Below, piece by piece: positions 16,946 through 28,412 of a stretch of 64,000 nucleotides of DNA. Location: positions 124,001 through 188,000 of the forward strand of contig JAHBWY010000002.1 in NCBI GenBank assembly GCA_019636735.1, in the 5' to 3' direction. The DNA comes from Phycisphaeraceae bacterium (GTDB lineage: Bacteria > Planctomycetota > Phycisphaerae > Phycisphaerales > SM1A02). The notes beneath the pieces were generated by a model. The model was not told the DNA's origin, made no database searches, and worked only from the letters and a program-made list of their open reading frames with translations. The position numbers were made by a program, and so were the translations under genes. Each line of letters opens with the position of its first letter. The first letter of the stretch is position 1.

Positions 16946-18472
16946 ATGCCCAAGCCCACTCCCGCCCGCTCGTCGGGCAGGGTTCCCCGTGCGGGTGCCA
17001 AGGCGCCCGGTTCCGATCGATCGACCCCCAAGACGGCCAGTCGGCGGCCCGCTCCCGCGAAGGTGCGCAGCCCGGCTGCGGTCGAGCCTAAGCCCATCCG
17101 AAACGGTGGCGGGGGAGCTCCCGATCTCTCGACCTACCCGGCGGTGCTGCGCTGGCTTTACGACCGCACCGACATCGAGCGCATGCGCGTGGTTCGTCTC
17201 GGCGAACAGGCCTTCAAGCTCGATCGCATGCGCAAGCTTCTCGATCGCCTCGGCAACCCCCAGCAGCAGATCAAGTCGGTCCATGTTGCCGGCACGGTCG
17301 GCAAGGGCAGCACGGTCGCGATGATCGCCAGCATGCTGGAAGAGTGCGGCTACACGGTGGGGCAGTACACCAGCCCTCATCTTGTCGAGCTTCGCGAGCG
17401 GATCACCATCAACGGCAAGATGGTCGGCAAGAGCGAGTTCTGCGAACACGCTCGCGCGGTGGCCAAGGCCATCGCGCGGCTTGACTTCGAGCCGACCTTT
17501 TTCGAAGTCATGACGGCCATCGCCTTCAAGCACTTCATGGAGCAGGCCGTTGACATCGCTGTCGTCGAGGTCGGACTCGGCGGGCGACTCGACTCCACCA
17601 ATGTGCTGACGCCGCTCGTCACGGTCATCACGCAGATCGACTTCGACCACACGAAGATCCTCGGCAACACCCTCGCTGACATTGCGAAGGAGAAGGCGGG
17701 CATCTTCAAGCAGGGGGTTCCCGCGATCGTCTTCGAGCCCCAGGCCGATGTGGAGCGGGTCTTCCGCGAGACGGCGGAGAAGTGCGGCGCCATCCTGCGG
17801 ATCGTCAACAAGGACATCGAGTACTCGAGTCGCTTCTGCACCGATCCCGATCTCGGCCCGCATACGCGCGTCTGCCTCTACACGCGCACCAGTCGACTTG
17901 AGCATCTCCCCGTTCCGCTCCAGGGCGAGCATCAGGCGGGCAACTGCGGATTGGCGCTCGCGGCGGTGGACACGCTGAAGAGCTGCGGCTTCGACTGCCC
18001 CGACGATCGCATGACCGCGGGGCTCATGAAGACCCGCGTGCCCGGTCGCATGCAACTCCTCGGCGAGCGCCCGCGCCTGCTGGTCGATGGCGCCCACAAC
18101 CCCGCGTCGATGACGGCGCTGATGCGCTGCGTCGGCGCGCATGTGCCCTATGACAGCATGGTGTGCGTCTTCGGCTGCTGCGCGGACAAGGATGTGCCGG
18201 CGATGCTCGACCGCGTGAATCTCGGTGCGGACAAGGTGATCTTCACCCGTGCCGCTACGACGCCGCGAGCCGCCGATCCCGACGAGCTTCAGAAGATGTT
18301 CGCGGAGCGCTCCGGAAAGATGAGTCAGGTCGCTCGCACACTCCCCGAGGCGCTCGCCTTGGCGCATCGAGCCGTCAGCCGCGATGACCTCATCGTCGTG
18401 ACGGGCAGCTTCTACCTGGTGGGCGAGACGATCAAGCACCTCCAGCACGAGCGTTCGAAGGTCGACGCCTGA
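16946..18472 (+). CDS. folC: bifunctional folylpolyglutamate / dihydrofolate synthase
   Basis: 508 residues. After a 60-residue basic, proline- and serine-rich extension comes a Mur-ligase-like core: ATP loop HVAGTVGKGSTVAMIASML, YTSPHLVELRERI, and EVGLGGRLDSTNV with DHTKILGNTLADIAKEKAGI. The C-terminal domain carries LLVDGAHNPASM. FolC adds glutamate to dihydropteroate and then to tetrahydrofolate. The core length is normal; the N-terminal extension is not. The start at 16946 is supported by the promoter immediately upstream and gives this extension, though an internal start cannot be excluded. leuS follows 113 nt later. Confidence 0.92.
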   Translation: MPKPTPARSSGRVPRAGAKAPGSDRSTPKTASRRPAPAKVRSPAAVEPKPIRNGGGGAPDLSTYPAVLRWLYDRTDIERMRVVRLGEQAFKLDRMRKLLDRLGNPQQQIKSVHVAGTVGKGSTVAMIASMLEECGYTVGQYTSPHLVELRERITINGKMVGKSEFCEHARAVAKAIARLDFEPTFFEVMTAIAFKHFMEQAVDIAVVEVGLGGRLDSTNVLTPLVTVITQIDFDHTKILGNTLADIAKEKAGIFKQGVPAIVFEPQADVERVFRETAEKCGAILRIVNKDIEYSSRFCTDPDLGPHTRVCLYTRTSRLEHLPVPLQGEHQAGNCGLALAAVDTLKSCGFDCPDDRMTAGLMKTRVPGRMQLLGERPRLLVDGAHNPASMTALMRCVGAHVPYDSMVCVFGCCADKDVPAMLDRVNLGADKVIFTRAATTPRAADPDELQKMFAERSGKMSQVARTLPEALALAHRAVSRDDLIVVTGSFYLVGETIKHLQHERSKVDA

Positions 18473-18567
18473 CCGAACGCGGCCTGCGGACGAGCGGTCG
18501 CCTCGATCATCTCGGGTCGGAGCGTCGCCGGCGGCGCGTCTGGTGGACCGTCGCCTCGCTTCGGCGG

Positions 18568-18573
18568 TAGCCT
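18568..18573 (+). promoter_or_regulatory. -10-like hexamer before leuS
   Basis: TAGCCT ends 12 nt before the leuS ATG at 18586, consistent with a very short leader. No Shine-Dalgarno is visible in the 12-nt gap (GCCGCCTTCCCC). Confidence 0.35.
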
Positions 18574-18585
18574 GCCGCCTTCCCC

Positions 18586-21434
18586 ATGTCTTCGTCGCCT
18601 GAGAACTCGACACCGCACCGCTACACCGGTGCTCTGGCCAACCAGATCGAGGTGTCGTGGCAGATGCGCTGGGAGAAGGCAGAGGCCTTCCGCACGACCA
18701 ATCCCGGCGAGCCCGGATTCGACGCCTCGGCGCCGAAGTTCTATGCGCTCGACATGTTCCCCTATCCCTCGGGCGCGGGTCTCCATGTCGGACACCCCGA
18801 GGGATACATCGCCACGGACATCCTCTGTCGCTATCAGCGCATGCGCGGCTTCGGCGTGCTCCATCCGATGGGCTGGGATGCCTTCGGGCTTCCGGCGGAG
18901 CAGTACGCCGTGCAGACCGGGGTTCATCCCGCGATCACCACGCGCAGGGCGATCGACACCTTCCGCGGACAACTCAAGCGCTTCGGTCTCAGCTACGACT
19001 GGTCGCGCGAAGTCTCGACCTGCGAGCCGGAGTTCTATCGCTGGACGCAGTGGATCTGGCTGCGCTGCTATGACGCCTGGTATGACCGCTCGCTCACTCG
19101 CGCGAGACCGATCGGTGAACTCATCCGTGCGTTCGAGCGCGGCGAGCGCACGCCCGCGCGAGGTCCATGGGCGACGCTCTCCCCGGCTGAGCGTCGCGAG
19201 GAGCTCGATGCCCATCGTCTTGCGTATCTCGGTGAGCAGACCGTCAACTGGTGTCCGAAGCTCGGCACGGTCCTTGCGAACGAGGAAGTGATCGACGGTC
19301 GAAGCGAGCGCGGTGGCTACCCCGTGTTGCGCCTCCCGCTGCGGCAGTGGATGTTCAGGATCACGGAGTACGCCGACCGACTGCTGGCCGACCTTGCGAC
19401 GGTCGACTGGCCCGAGAGCACTCGAATCCAGCAGACGGAGTGGATCGGGCGAAGCGAAGGCGCGGAGATTCGCTTTCCGGTCCGGGTGGCAGGGGAGTCT
19501 GGCGCCGCGCCGCGTGCAGCGGTGGAGGAGTCCGCGCGCTCGCTCGTTGTCTTCACGACGCGGCCCGACACGCTCTTCGGGGCGACCTACATGGTGATTG
19601 CGCCCGAGCATCCGCTGGCCTCGCTCGCGTTGGAGAGCGCCGCGCCCGATCGTCGCCGTGCGATCGAGGCCTATGTCACCGCCGCGCGGAATCGCGGCGA
19701 TGTCGAGCGACAGGCGGATTCGAAGCAGAAGAGCGGAGTTGACAGTGGACTGAGCGCCGTGCATCCGGTGACCGGCGCGGAGCTCCCCATCTGGATTGCC
19801 GACTATGTCCTCATGGGGTATGGCACCGGCGCCATCATGGCCGTGCCGGGGCATGATGAACGCGACTTCGACTTCGCGCGCGCATTCAACCTGCCGGTGA
19901 GGCGGGTGGTCATGCCAACAGGGGGCGATGCGAACGCGCCGCTCGAAAGCGCATTCACGGGCGATGGGGTCGCGTGCAGCAGCGCTGCGGGCGACCTCTC
20001 ACTCGACGGTCTGCCCACCCAGGCGGCAAAGGCGAGGATGACGGAGTGGCTCGAGTCCAAGGGCCTCGGGCGACGGCGCGTGAACTTCAAGTTGCGCGAC
20101 TGGCTCTTCAGCCGACAGCGCTACTGGGGCGAGCCGTTCCCGATCGTCTTCGATGAATCAGGCGCGGCGTACCCCATTTCCGAAGCGCATCTCCCGGTCA
20201 CCCTGCCGGCGATGGAGGACTTCAAGCCGATCGAGAGTGCGACACCGACACCGCCGCTCGGCAAGGCGACCGCGTGGGTGAACACCACTGCGGGTGAAGC
20301 GGGTGTCGACCCGGCGCTCCTTCCGCCGGAGACGCCGGTGCGCCGCGAGACGAACACGATGCCCGGCTGGGCGGGAAGCTGCTGGTACTACCTTCGCTAC
20401 TGCGACCCGCAGAACAGCGAGCGCTTCGTGGGGCGCGACGCCGAGCGGCACTGGATGAGCGGCGGCGGCGTGGACCTCTATGTTGGCGGGGCGGAACACG
20501 CGGTGCTGCACCTTCTCTATGCGCGCTTCTGGCACAAGATCCTCTTCGACCTCGGTGAGGTGAGCACGCCGGAGCCCTTCCGCCGGCTTTTCCACCAGGG
20601 CATGATCACCAGTTGGGCCTATCAGCGACAGGACAAGAGCCTGGTGCCCATCGACCAGGTGGAGGAGCGCGACGGCGCTCATGTCGAGAAGGGAACGGGC
20701 GATCGCGTCACGCAGACCATCGCGAAGATGTCCAAGAGTCTGCGCAATGTCATCAATCCCGACGGCGTGATTGCGGAGTACGGCGCCGACACGATGCGCC
20801 TCTACGAGATGTACATGGGCCCTTTGGAGGCGAGCAAGCCATGGAACACGCGTGACATCGCCGGAGTCTTCCGCTTCCTGCAACGCGCGTGGCGCCTGGC
20901 CATCGACGAGCGAAGCGGCGAACTCCTGCTGGCGGCGAAGGAGGACCCGGCCCTCGAGCGCCGCCTCCACCGGACGATCGCGCGCGTCGCCGCAGACACC
21001 GAGCGGCTGGCCTTCAACACCGCCATCGCCGCGCTCATTGAACTGGTGAATGCGGCGACACGGCCGACGGAGATGAGCGATCCGACGCAGGGCGGCATGA
21101 CCCGCTCGCAACTGGAGCGATTCGTCTGCATCCTCGCGCCATTCGCCCCGCACATGGCGGAGGAGCTCTGGCAGCGCCTCGGTCATGACGACCTCGTCTC
21201 GCTCGCCCGCTGGCCCGAAGTCGATCCCGCGATGCTCGTCGATGACGAGGTCGAGATCGCCGTTCAGGTTCAGGGCAAGGTGAAGGCGCGCCTGCGAGTT
21301 CCCGCCGGCGCCGACGCCGGCGCCATCGAGGCGCTCGTCATGGCCGACGAAACCGTGCGAAAGTCCATTGGCGATCGACCGGTCCGCAAAGTTGTCGTCG
21401 TTCCGGGGCGGATGGTGAGCGTGGTCACGGGGGG

Positions 21435-21438
<4 letters not shown>
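18586..21438 (+). CDS. leuS: leucyl-tRNA synthetase
   Basis: 950 residues, a class I synthetase. The HIGH motif appears in MFPYPSGAGLHVGHPEGYIA and the KMSKS loop in IAKMSKSLRNVINPDG. The CP1 editing domain shows FTTRPDTLFGATYMVIAPEH and the conserved GYGTGAIMAVPGHDERDFDFA region. The C-terminal domain ends with the tRNA-binding strand EIAVQVQGKVKARL. The protein is somewhat longer than the usual 860, with small inserts near residues 175-205 and within the editing domain. It charges tRNA-Leu. The stop is overlapped by the start of the AAA+ ATPase gene. Confidence 0.96.
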
Positions 21439-22955
<1,517 letters not shown>

Positions 22956-23045
22956 GGGAGTGTCAGCGCACCGGTGAGCCCGGCGACTTCGCGCGGCACC
23001 CGCGGCGGAAGGCGACCGCGCTGATTTCAAAGTCCAAAAACACAA

Positions 23046-23075
23046 GGGCGAGGCTCTCGTGACTGAGCCTCGCCC
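23046..23075 (-). terminator. intrinsic terminator hairpin between convergent genes
   Basis: An 11-bp perfect stem (23046-23056 with 23065-23075) and an 8-nt loop. On the minus strand it is followed by TTGTGTTTTTGG, so it best serves the gene ending at 23142. It may also stop plus-strand transcription from the AAA+ gene. Confidence 0.7.
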
Positions 23076-23141
23076 CCGGGGGGAGAAGGAAGATGAACGA
23101 GAATCGTTCACCCTCAGATACGCAGGATCCGCCTCAGCGGT

Positions 23142-24044
23142 TCACCCTTCTTCGCCATGCCAGCTCCGGCTGGGGAGGTCATAAATGACCCCCACCGCCG
23201 CGGGGTGGCGTTCCGACGGGGCCGAGCAGCAGCAGCCGACATCGACGAAGGTGCTGGTGACCAGCGTTTCGCGGGGGTGCAGCTCGAGGTGACCGGAGAC
23301 GCCCAGGAGCTGGGCGACTCGCCACGCCTCGGGCCGAACCACCTCGCGATGCTGCACGCCGAGCTGCGACGCGAGATAGAGCGCCATGGCCTCGGCGACA
23401 AGTTCGTGGACCACGGCGCGGCGGCGCGACACGACCTCGACCTTCGAGTCAGGGCCGAAGCGCAGCCACGCAATGGTCCGGAGATCCGCTTCCAGGGGCG
23501 ATGCACCCGCATCGACCGCCTGAAGAATGCTCTCGAGATCACTCACCTCGATGCGATCGTGCTCCCCCGGTTCGACGCGCACCGCCGAGGTGAAACCCGC
23601 GAGACCGCGGCGAAGCAGGCGCAGGAGCGCGACATCGTCAAGCAGCAGGAATCGCGGCCCTGCGGCGGCCGATTGCGGGCCGACCGTTTCGAGGAAGTCG
23701 TGCAGGGAGCGGGAGGTTTCGCCGATTGCCGCGAGCGCCGCGGCACCGCCGCCAGGCATTGACTCGAAGCCGAGAAGCAGCGTCATTCCCGGGCGATTCG
23801 CCCGCGCCGTGATCGAGGCAAGGATCTCCGAAGCAGGCAACGGGGAGAGTTCCGCGACCACGCGACGGCCACGCTCATCCTCGGGGGTCCACTGCTCCCA
23901 GTCGGGCTGGCCCTTCTGCCGGCGCTCCTTGACGAAGATCCGGAGCGGGCGGAAGTGCGCGCGCTGCTCAAGCGGCAGGCGTTCAGGATTGAAGACGCCG
24001 AACGCGTTGGTCGTCGTCGTGGAGTCGCGGGGAAGTTCAGGCAT
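23142..24044 (-). CDS. protein of unknown function
   Basis: 300 residues from ATG 24044, which has a good Shine-Dalgarno (AGAGAGG) 6 nt upstream; the frame is open further upstream, but that part overlaps a hairpin. Not recognised. The N-terminus is threonine-rich (DSTTTTNAFGVFN). The middle has alternating hydrophobic strands and helices (GMTLLLGFESMPGGGAAALA) and DVALLRLLRRGLAGF. Near the C-terminus is a VDVGCCCSAPSERHP motif with three adjacent cysteines. There is no signal peptide or membrane segment. It is a convergent neighbour of the AAA+ ATPase gene and is followed by a terminator. Confidence 0.7.
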   Translation of the reverse strand: MPELPRDSTTTTNAFGVFNPERLPLEQRAHFRPLRIFVKERRQKGQPDWEQWTPEDERGRRVVAELSPLPASEILASITARANRPGMTLLLGFESMPGGGAAALAAIGETSRSLHDFLETVGPQSAAAGPRFLLLDDVALLRLLRRGLAGFTSAVRVEPGEHDRIEVSDLESILQAVDAGASPLEADLRTIAWLRFGPDSKVEVVSRRRAVVHELVAEAMALYLASQLGVQHREVVRPEAWRVAQLLGVSGHLELHPRETLVTSTFVDVGCCCSAPSERHPAAVGVIYDLPSRSWHGEEG

Positions 24045-24062
24045 GAGCCACCTCTCTAAGAA

Positions 24063-24092
24063 GCAGGCCCCATCCATCCGGAAGGGGCCTGC
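24063..24092 (-). promoter_or_regulatory. leader hairpin just upstream of the gene at 24044
   Basis: GCAGGCCCC (24063-24071) pairs perfectly with GGGGCCTGC (24084-24092) around a 12-nt loop. On the minus strand the hairpin is followed by TTCTTAG and then the Shine-Dalgarno of the gene starting at 24044. It could be an attenuator or the terminator of an upstream small RNA; which one cannot be decided from sequence alone. Confidence 0.45.
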
Positions 24093-24650
24093 GTGATGGA
24101 GCGGGTGAGAATCGAATCCGCTATCGCGCAGGTCGTGACCGGCACGGAATCGTGCACGGCTGCGTACGACCGAAGGCACGATGCCAATGAAGACTCACGA
24201 AGCGACGAATCATTCCGACCAGTTGAGCAAAGAGAGTCATTGGATCGTCCTCCTTCGACCGTTGGATTCCGTGTCGTCTCTCGTCGTTCGTCCAGACGGC
24301 GCCAGTGCGCCCTTCCGTTACGCTGCCGCGACTTCGACGCTTCGCAAGCGCCCGATGCAGCTTTCTGCGCTCAACTACGCCGCTCGTTCCGCCGGTGTTC
24401 CGGGAATCATTCCGAGAGTGAGTCGAGTGCAACATTCAGAACACAGGGGTGCGTGTTCGCGGACGACGCCCGTTCGCGATTCGTGCCTGCCAGCTTGACA
24501 GGAAGGAATGAGACGCAATGGCGCCGACCGGCGGTCAATGGTGCGCCGGGTCTTCGTCGGCACGCTCAAAGATCCCTGGAGTGTTCGTGTCGGCGCTGGG
24601 AGTTTCCTAAGATGGGCGCTTCGCATCCCAACAAGGTGCGGTGCACTTCC
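24093..24650. other. intergenic region without a supported gene
   Basis: This region lies between divergent genes starting at 24044 (minus) and 24651 (plus). Open frames here lack family features or ribosome binding sites. Near 24095-24120 the minus strand resembles a degenerate tRNA T-arm and acceptor end, but no full cloverleaf can be drawn. A TAAGAT at 24608-24613 and an AAGGTG at 24633-24638 probably serve as -10 element and Shine-Dalgarno of the downstream gene. Confidence 0.4.
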
Positions 24651-26042
24651 ATGTCGTCGCACGCCACACCATCACCCGAGGGCAGACCGCCCGACCACCC
24701 CGCGTGGCAGGTGGAAGAGGAGCCGCCCTCGAACTGGGTCGCCTTCTACCCTGGTGAAGAGCCTCCATCGCGCGATGAGATCGCGCAAGCGATCGTTGAG
24801 TGGATCGGCGAGGACGCGCGACTCGGTCAGACTGAGAGCGGCGATGACGGCCCGGAGATGCTCTGGAACATTGTGGCCGAATTGCCCTCGGTCGATGCAC
24901 CGGTGGTGCTCTGGGCGGAGCGAGCCGCCGCGGTCCCGAATGCGCCCCAGGGCGGGTCCGATGCGGCGCTCGCGGAGTGCCGCTGGGTGGTGCGCATGCA
25001 GGCGCAGCTTGGGTTGAGTGAACCCGCCGAGGATTACTTCGTCCTGATGAGCATGCTCGCCGCCGCGGTGCCCGATGCCGTGGCGATTCTCGATGTTTCA
25101 AGTGGAGTCGTCTTCGAGCGTGCGGCGCTCGACGAGTGGTTCCTCCATCCGGAGGCGGGGCCGAATGAGCGATGGCTCTGGAGTGTGCTCGCGCTCGCCA
25201 CCGGCGGCGATGCGGGCGACGGCGCGGTCGGTGATGGTCGCCGCGGCATGCTCTTCACCAACGGTCTGCGCCGCTGCGCAAGGCCCGAACTCGAGTTGGT
25301 CGACTTGCCCACTGAACTCGGTGAGGCGGGGGTGACGCTCCTCGGCGCCGTTGTCAGCCTCTTGCTCGAGCAGCCGCTCCCCGCGCCGGGCGAACCGATC
25401 GAAGTGGGTCCGGGGCTACGAGTGACGCTACGACCGTGGCGCGAAGTGGCGGAGCGATTGGCGCCAAGTGCGCCGGGCAGCGTGGCCTGCCGCCGAGCCG
25501 TGGCCGATCAAGGACCTTCGCTCGAAGGTCACCGCGCCGTCATCTGTGACGCGGTGGACGGTGACCCAGACGCTCCCACCGTCTGGTGGCCGAAGACGGT
25601 CATCGATCGGCTCGTCTCCGGGCACGCGGTGCTCTACGCCGGGACCCGTCACGCGGAAGCGACTGCGCGCCGCGCCCGTCGCACCTGGCCCGACTTTGCG
25701 ACCGCATTCGCGAGCCTCCAGAAGAGTGAGGTTCCCGGGCTCAAGGACCTCGCCCATCGCTCGTTTCTGATTCAGGCGCCGATCGCGCCGCCCTCTGCCC
25801 AGCGTGATGGCGCGTTGCCGGAGCAGGCGTGGTTCCGAGTGGATGGCTTCGATGCAGGGTTCATCCGCGCGGCGCTCTGCGCGACCTCCATCACGCACCC
25901 GGAGATGCGCGAAGGCCATCTCGTTCGCCTCTCGCCGAGTGAGGTCAGGGATTGGCGCGTCTCGCTGGGGGAGCGCGACTTCGGTCCCGACGATCCCGAT
26001 GCGCTGCTGGCGGAGATCGATCGATTGCGGGGTGTGGAGTGA
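24651..26042 (+). CDS. protein of unknown function with a DUF2314-like C-terminus
   Basis: 463 residues. An AAGGTG lies 12 nt before the ATG at 24651; an in-frame ATG at 24612 is possible but less likely. The protein is acidic and soluble-looking. The N-terminal half has NWVAFYPGEEPPSRDEIAQA and DAVAILDVSSGVVFERAALD, reminiscent of DUF4026-type proteins. The C-terminal 40 residues, REGHLVRLSPSEVRDWRV, resemble the end of DUF2314 domains (VGD-x-V-x-DW). These assignments come from memory of motif shape, not a search. The next gene starts inside the stop codon (GTGA), so the pair is coupled. Confidence 0.65.
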   Translation: MSSHATPSPEGRPPDHPAWQVEEEPPSNWVAFYPGEEPPSRDEIAQAIVEWIGEDARLGQTESGDDGPEMLWNIVAELPSVDAPVVLWAERAAAVPNAPQGGSDAALAECRWVVRMQAQLGLSEPAEDYFVLMSMLAAAVPDAVAILDVSSGVVFERAALDEWFLHPEAGPNERWLWSVLALATGGDAGDGAVGDGRRGMLFTNGLRRCARPELELVDLPTELGEAGVTLLGAVVSLLLEQPLPAPGEPIEVGPGLRVTLRPWREVAERLAPSAPGSVACRRAVADQGPSLEGHRAVICDAVDGDPDAPTVWWPKTVIDRLVSGHAVLYAGTRHAEATARRARRTWPDFATAFASLQKSEVPGLKDLAHRSFLIQAPIAPPSAQRDGALPEQAWFRVDGFDAGFIRAALCATSITHPEMREGHLVRLSPSEVRDWRVSLGERDFGPDDPDALLAEIDRLRGVE

Positions 26043-26623
26043 GCGACTTCGATCCCTTGGTGCCCTTGTTGGAAGCGGGGGGTGAGTTCGAAGCACGAAC
26101 CATCGTTGCGGTCCTCGAGGACGCGGGCATCGAGGCGCACATCTTCGTGCTCGGCAACCTCGGACTTCCCCACTCGCTGACACCCGGGTCAACGGGAATT
26201 CCCGTGATGGTGCGCCAATCCTCGGTGGAGCAGGCCAAGGCGGCGCTCGAAGCGTCGAAGCAACTCGGGGCGAGCGTCGACTGGGATAGCGTTGATGTCG
26301 GGCCTGAGCCGGAGTTCCCGCCCCGGCGCCGAAGACTGAAGACCGTCATCGCGATGGGAGGCATCGCCATCCTCCTCGCCGGCGGGGTGGCGCTGTCGGC
26401 CGCGATGTTCGGCGTCACCTCGTCGACGGCGTCGAAGATCTTCGTCTTCACGCTCGCGGCCGCGTTCGTGACGGCGGTGATCTCGAGTGCGCTGCGCGAG
26501 CTCCGTCAGCAACCGAAGCCCGCCGATTGGCCAATGGGGGACGATGGAAATCTCTCGCGCTCAGCGGGCCGGGAGTCTTCGGCATCGGGTGAGCGCGATT
26601 CCGTGGGCAGGGATTCGCCTTGA
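26039..26623 (+). CDS. DUF2007-like N-terminus with membrane segments
   Basis: 194 residues from a GTG overlapping the previous stop. Residues 1-75 have the pattern of DUF2007-type putative signal-transducing domains: EARTIVAVLEDAGIEAHIF followed by GIPVMVRQSSVEQAKAAL. Two membrane segments follow at about 100-122 and 128-148 (VIAMGGIAILLAGGVALSAA, IFVFTLAAAFVTAVIS). The tail is polar and Arg/Ser-rich. Its role is unknown; coupling to the upstream gene suggests they work together. Confidence 0.7.
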   Translation: MSDFDPLVPLLEAGGEFEARTIVAVLEDAGIEAHIFVLGNLGLPHSLTPGSTGIPVMVRQSSVEQAKAALEASKQLGASVDWDSVDVGPEPEFPPRRRRLKTVIAMGGIAILLAGGVALSAAMFGVTSSTASKIFVFTLAAAFVTAVISSALRELRQQPKPADWPMGDDGNLSRSAGRESSASGERDSVGRDSP

Positions 26624-26749
26624 CGATGGCGACTCTCAAGCCCGTCAAGCCCTTGAACACCATCGAGGCCATCAGGTGCAACGAGCCCTTGGCGCCTCTC
26701 GAGCCTGTCGCGGTGTCACGAGCGACGCGCTCGCACTCGACCATCCCGC

Positions 26750-26755
26750 TACGCT
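26750..26755 (+). promoter_or_regulatory. -10-like hexamer before the lipoprotein gene
   Basis: TACGCT ends 7 nt before the ATG at 26763. No Shine-Dalgarno is present, consistent with a leaderless message. Confidence 0.4.
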
Positions 26756-26762
26756 TTCCCGG

Positions 26763-27263
26763 ATGAAGCGGATTCCTTCACTTCCGATGATGGCTGTCGC
26801 GGTGGCCGTTGGTCTCCTCTGCCTTGTCACCGGCGGTTGCACCTACGAACTGCGAGGCCGTGTGCTCGACACGGGATTTGAGTCGATCCAGATCGTCTCG
26901 CCGACCGATGGGCGACTGGAGGAGGGCAATCCGGTGATCGGCGCGCGCGTGACGCTCACGCGAGATCCGGGATCACTCAGTCGTTCCGAGGTCACCAGCG
27001 TCATGTCAGGGAGCGACGGTTGGTTCACGATCAAGCTCGATGAATTCGGAAGCGGCTGGATGGATGAGCAGTGGGGCATTCGAGTCGCTCGAAGCGGATA
27101 CACCGGAGTCGAGGATCTCATCTCACTGCCCTTCGATGCAAACAAGGGGGCGCTCCTCGTCAACATGGCGCGCGGGCCTGCGCGGCGTGGGGCTGACTCG
27201 GTCCGCAGTGCTGATCTCACCCGGGACGCCGATCGCTTCTGGTCGAGCCCCGGAGGTCGTTGA
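26763..27263 (+). CDS. lipoprotein of unknown function
   Basis: 166 residues. The N-terminus is a lipoprotein signal: Met-Lys-Arg start, hydrophobic core and a lipobox-like LVTGGC with Cys near residue 24. The body looks like a carboxypeptidase-regulatory or transthyretin-like fold (GRVLDTGFESIQIVSPTDG, GARVTLTRDPG, SDGWFTIKLDEFG), a beta-sandwich common in envelope proteins. The ATG at 26763 is chosen because it starts the signal peptide and follows the TACGCT hexamer. The DUF58 gene begins 15 nt after its stop, so they may be co-transcribed. Confidence 0.75.
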   Translation: MKRIPSLPMMAVAVAVGLLCLVTGGCTYELRGRVLDTGFESIQIVSPTDGRLEEGNPVIGARVTLTRDPGSLSRSEVTSVMSGSDGWFTIKLDEFGSGWMDEQWGIRVARSGYTGVEDLISLPFDANKGALLVNMARGPARRGADSVRSADLTRDADRFWSSPGGR

Positions 27264-27278
27264 TCGAAAGGCCGAGCT

Positions 27279-28412
27279 GTGGTGCCGATGCGGCGTCTCT
27301 ACCATGTCCCCCTGGCAGGAGTCGCCTACTTCTCCATCACCGTCCTTCTGGGGGTTGCCTCCGCGTATCGACCGAACAACCTGCTGATCTGGGCCTTCGC
27401 CGCAATGCTCGCAGGCGTGATCGTTTCGGGCATCATCTCGGGGGGCATGCTGGTTCGACTGCAGGTCACGCGCACCGAGCCGCGCACGGGGCGCGTCGGC
27501 GAGCCCATGTCGCTGCGGTACATCGTTCGCAATGCGGTGCGGTGGTGGCCCCTCTTTGACCTCTCGATCGATGAGGCGCCGGTTGCAGGCCCGCGCGGCT
27601 GGTCGGGCGCGGGCCGCAGCGCACCGGCATGGCTGCTTCATGCGGGGCCGCGTGAGACGGCGCATGTCGAGGGCATGTTCGTTCCCATGCGGCGAGGCCG
27701 CTTTCGATTCGAGGCGATCCAGGCGGCGAGCGCCTTTCCCTTCGGCTTGCTCAGGAAGATTGTCGTCTTCCAGCAGCCCGCCGAGGTGCTGGTGCTGCCG
27801 GCGATTCGATCGCTCAAGCCGGGTGTCCTTCGACTGCTGGCGCCGCAGGGACTCGGTGGCGTGCGAACAACGACGCGTCCCGGCCCGGGAGAGGACTTCC
27901 TGGGCGTGCGCGAGTATCGACCCGGCGACAGCCCTCGCCAGATCGCGTGGCGAAGGCGGGCGGGGCTGGACGAACTGGCCACCGTGGAGCGATCGACGCA
28001 TGCGCCGCCGCGCTTACGGGTGATTCTCGATCTCACGCGAGCCACCTCGATGCTTCGCGTCGCGCCCGGCGACGATGCGCCGGCTCGAGCCCGCGCGCTT
28101 GAGGAGGATGCCATCACGCTCGTCGCGAGTCTGGTCGCGGCAGCCGATCGGGAGGGATACGAGTACGCCCTCTCCCTTCATGGAGTCGATGCGCCCCGCA
28201 CGCTGCTGCGACGAGGGCATTGGCATCTCCAGCGACTGATGGCGCTGCTTGCGGCGATCGACCTCGACGCGCCGCGGCTTCCGCGACCTGACGGCGATCG
28301 AGAGGAGCGCGCCGCCGTCGTGCATGTCCATGTCGATCGCGTCGATCTCGACGAAGGTCGTGAGGACTCGGTGCACCTTGCGGCCACGCGCCTGGGAGAT
28401 CTGCTCGCATGA
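27279..28412 (+). CDS. DUF58 domain protein
   Basis: 377 residues. Two N-terminal membrane segments (about 12-30 and 37-58) precede a beta-rich region and the DUF58 motif FLGVREYRPGDSPRQIAWRR, then a von Willebrand A-like strand LRVILDLTRATSM. The GTG at 27279 has a GAAAGG 7-8 nt upstream; an ATG at 27288 is also possible. DUF58 proteins normally occur with a MoxR AAA+ ATPase and a TgpA-type transglutaminase. Here the transglutaminase follows (ATGA overlap), but no MoxR gene is adjacent; the preceding gene is a lipoprotein. Confidence 0.88.
   Translation: MVPMRRLYHVPLAGVAYFSITVLLGVASAYRPNNLLIWAFAAMLAGVIVSGIISGGMLVRLQVTRTEPRTGRVGEPMSLRYIVRNAVRWWPLFDLSIDEAPVAGPRGWSGAGRSAPAWLLHAGPRETAHVEGMFVPMRRGRFRFEAIQAASAFPFGLLRKIVVFQQPAEVLVLPAIRSLKPGVLRLLAPQGLGGVRTTTRPGPGEDFLGVREYRPGDSPRQIAWRRRAGLDELATVERSTHAPPRLRVILDLTRATSMLRVAPGDDAPARARALEEDAITLVASLVAAADREGYEYALSLHGVDAPRTLLRRGHWHLQRLMALLAAIDLDAPRLPRPDGDREERAAVVHVHVDRVDLDEGREDSVHLAATRLGDLLA

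Noticed and set aside
24093..24130. Possible tRNA or tmRNA 3' end on the minus strand
   Set aside because: The segment resembles a T-arm and acceptor, but the T-stem has two mismatches, no matching 5' acceptor strand exists within 500 nt, and no anticodon arm or tag reading frame could be found.
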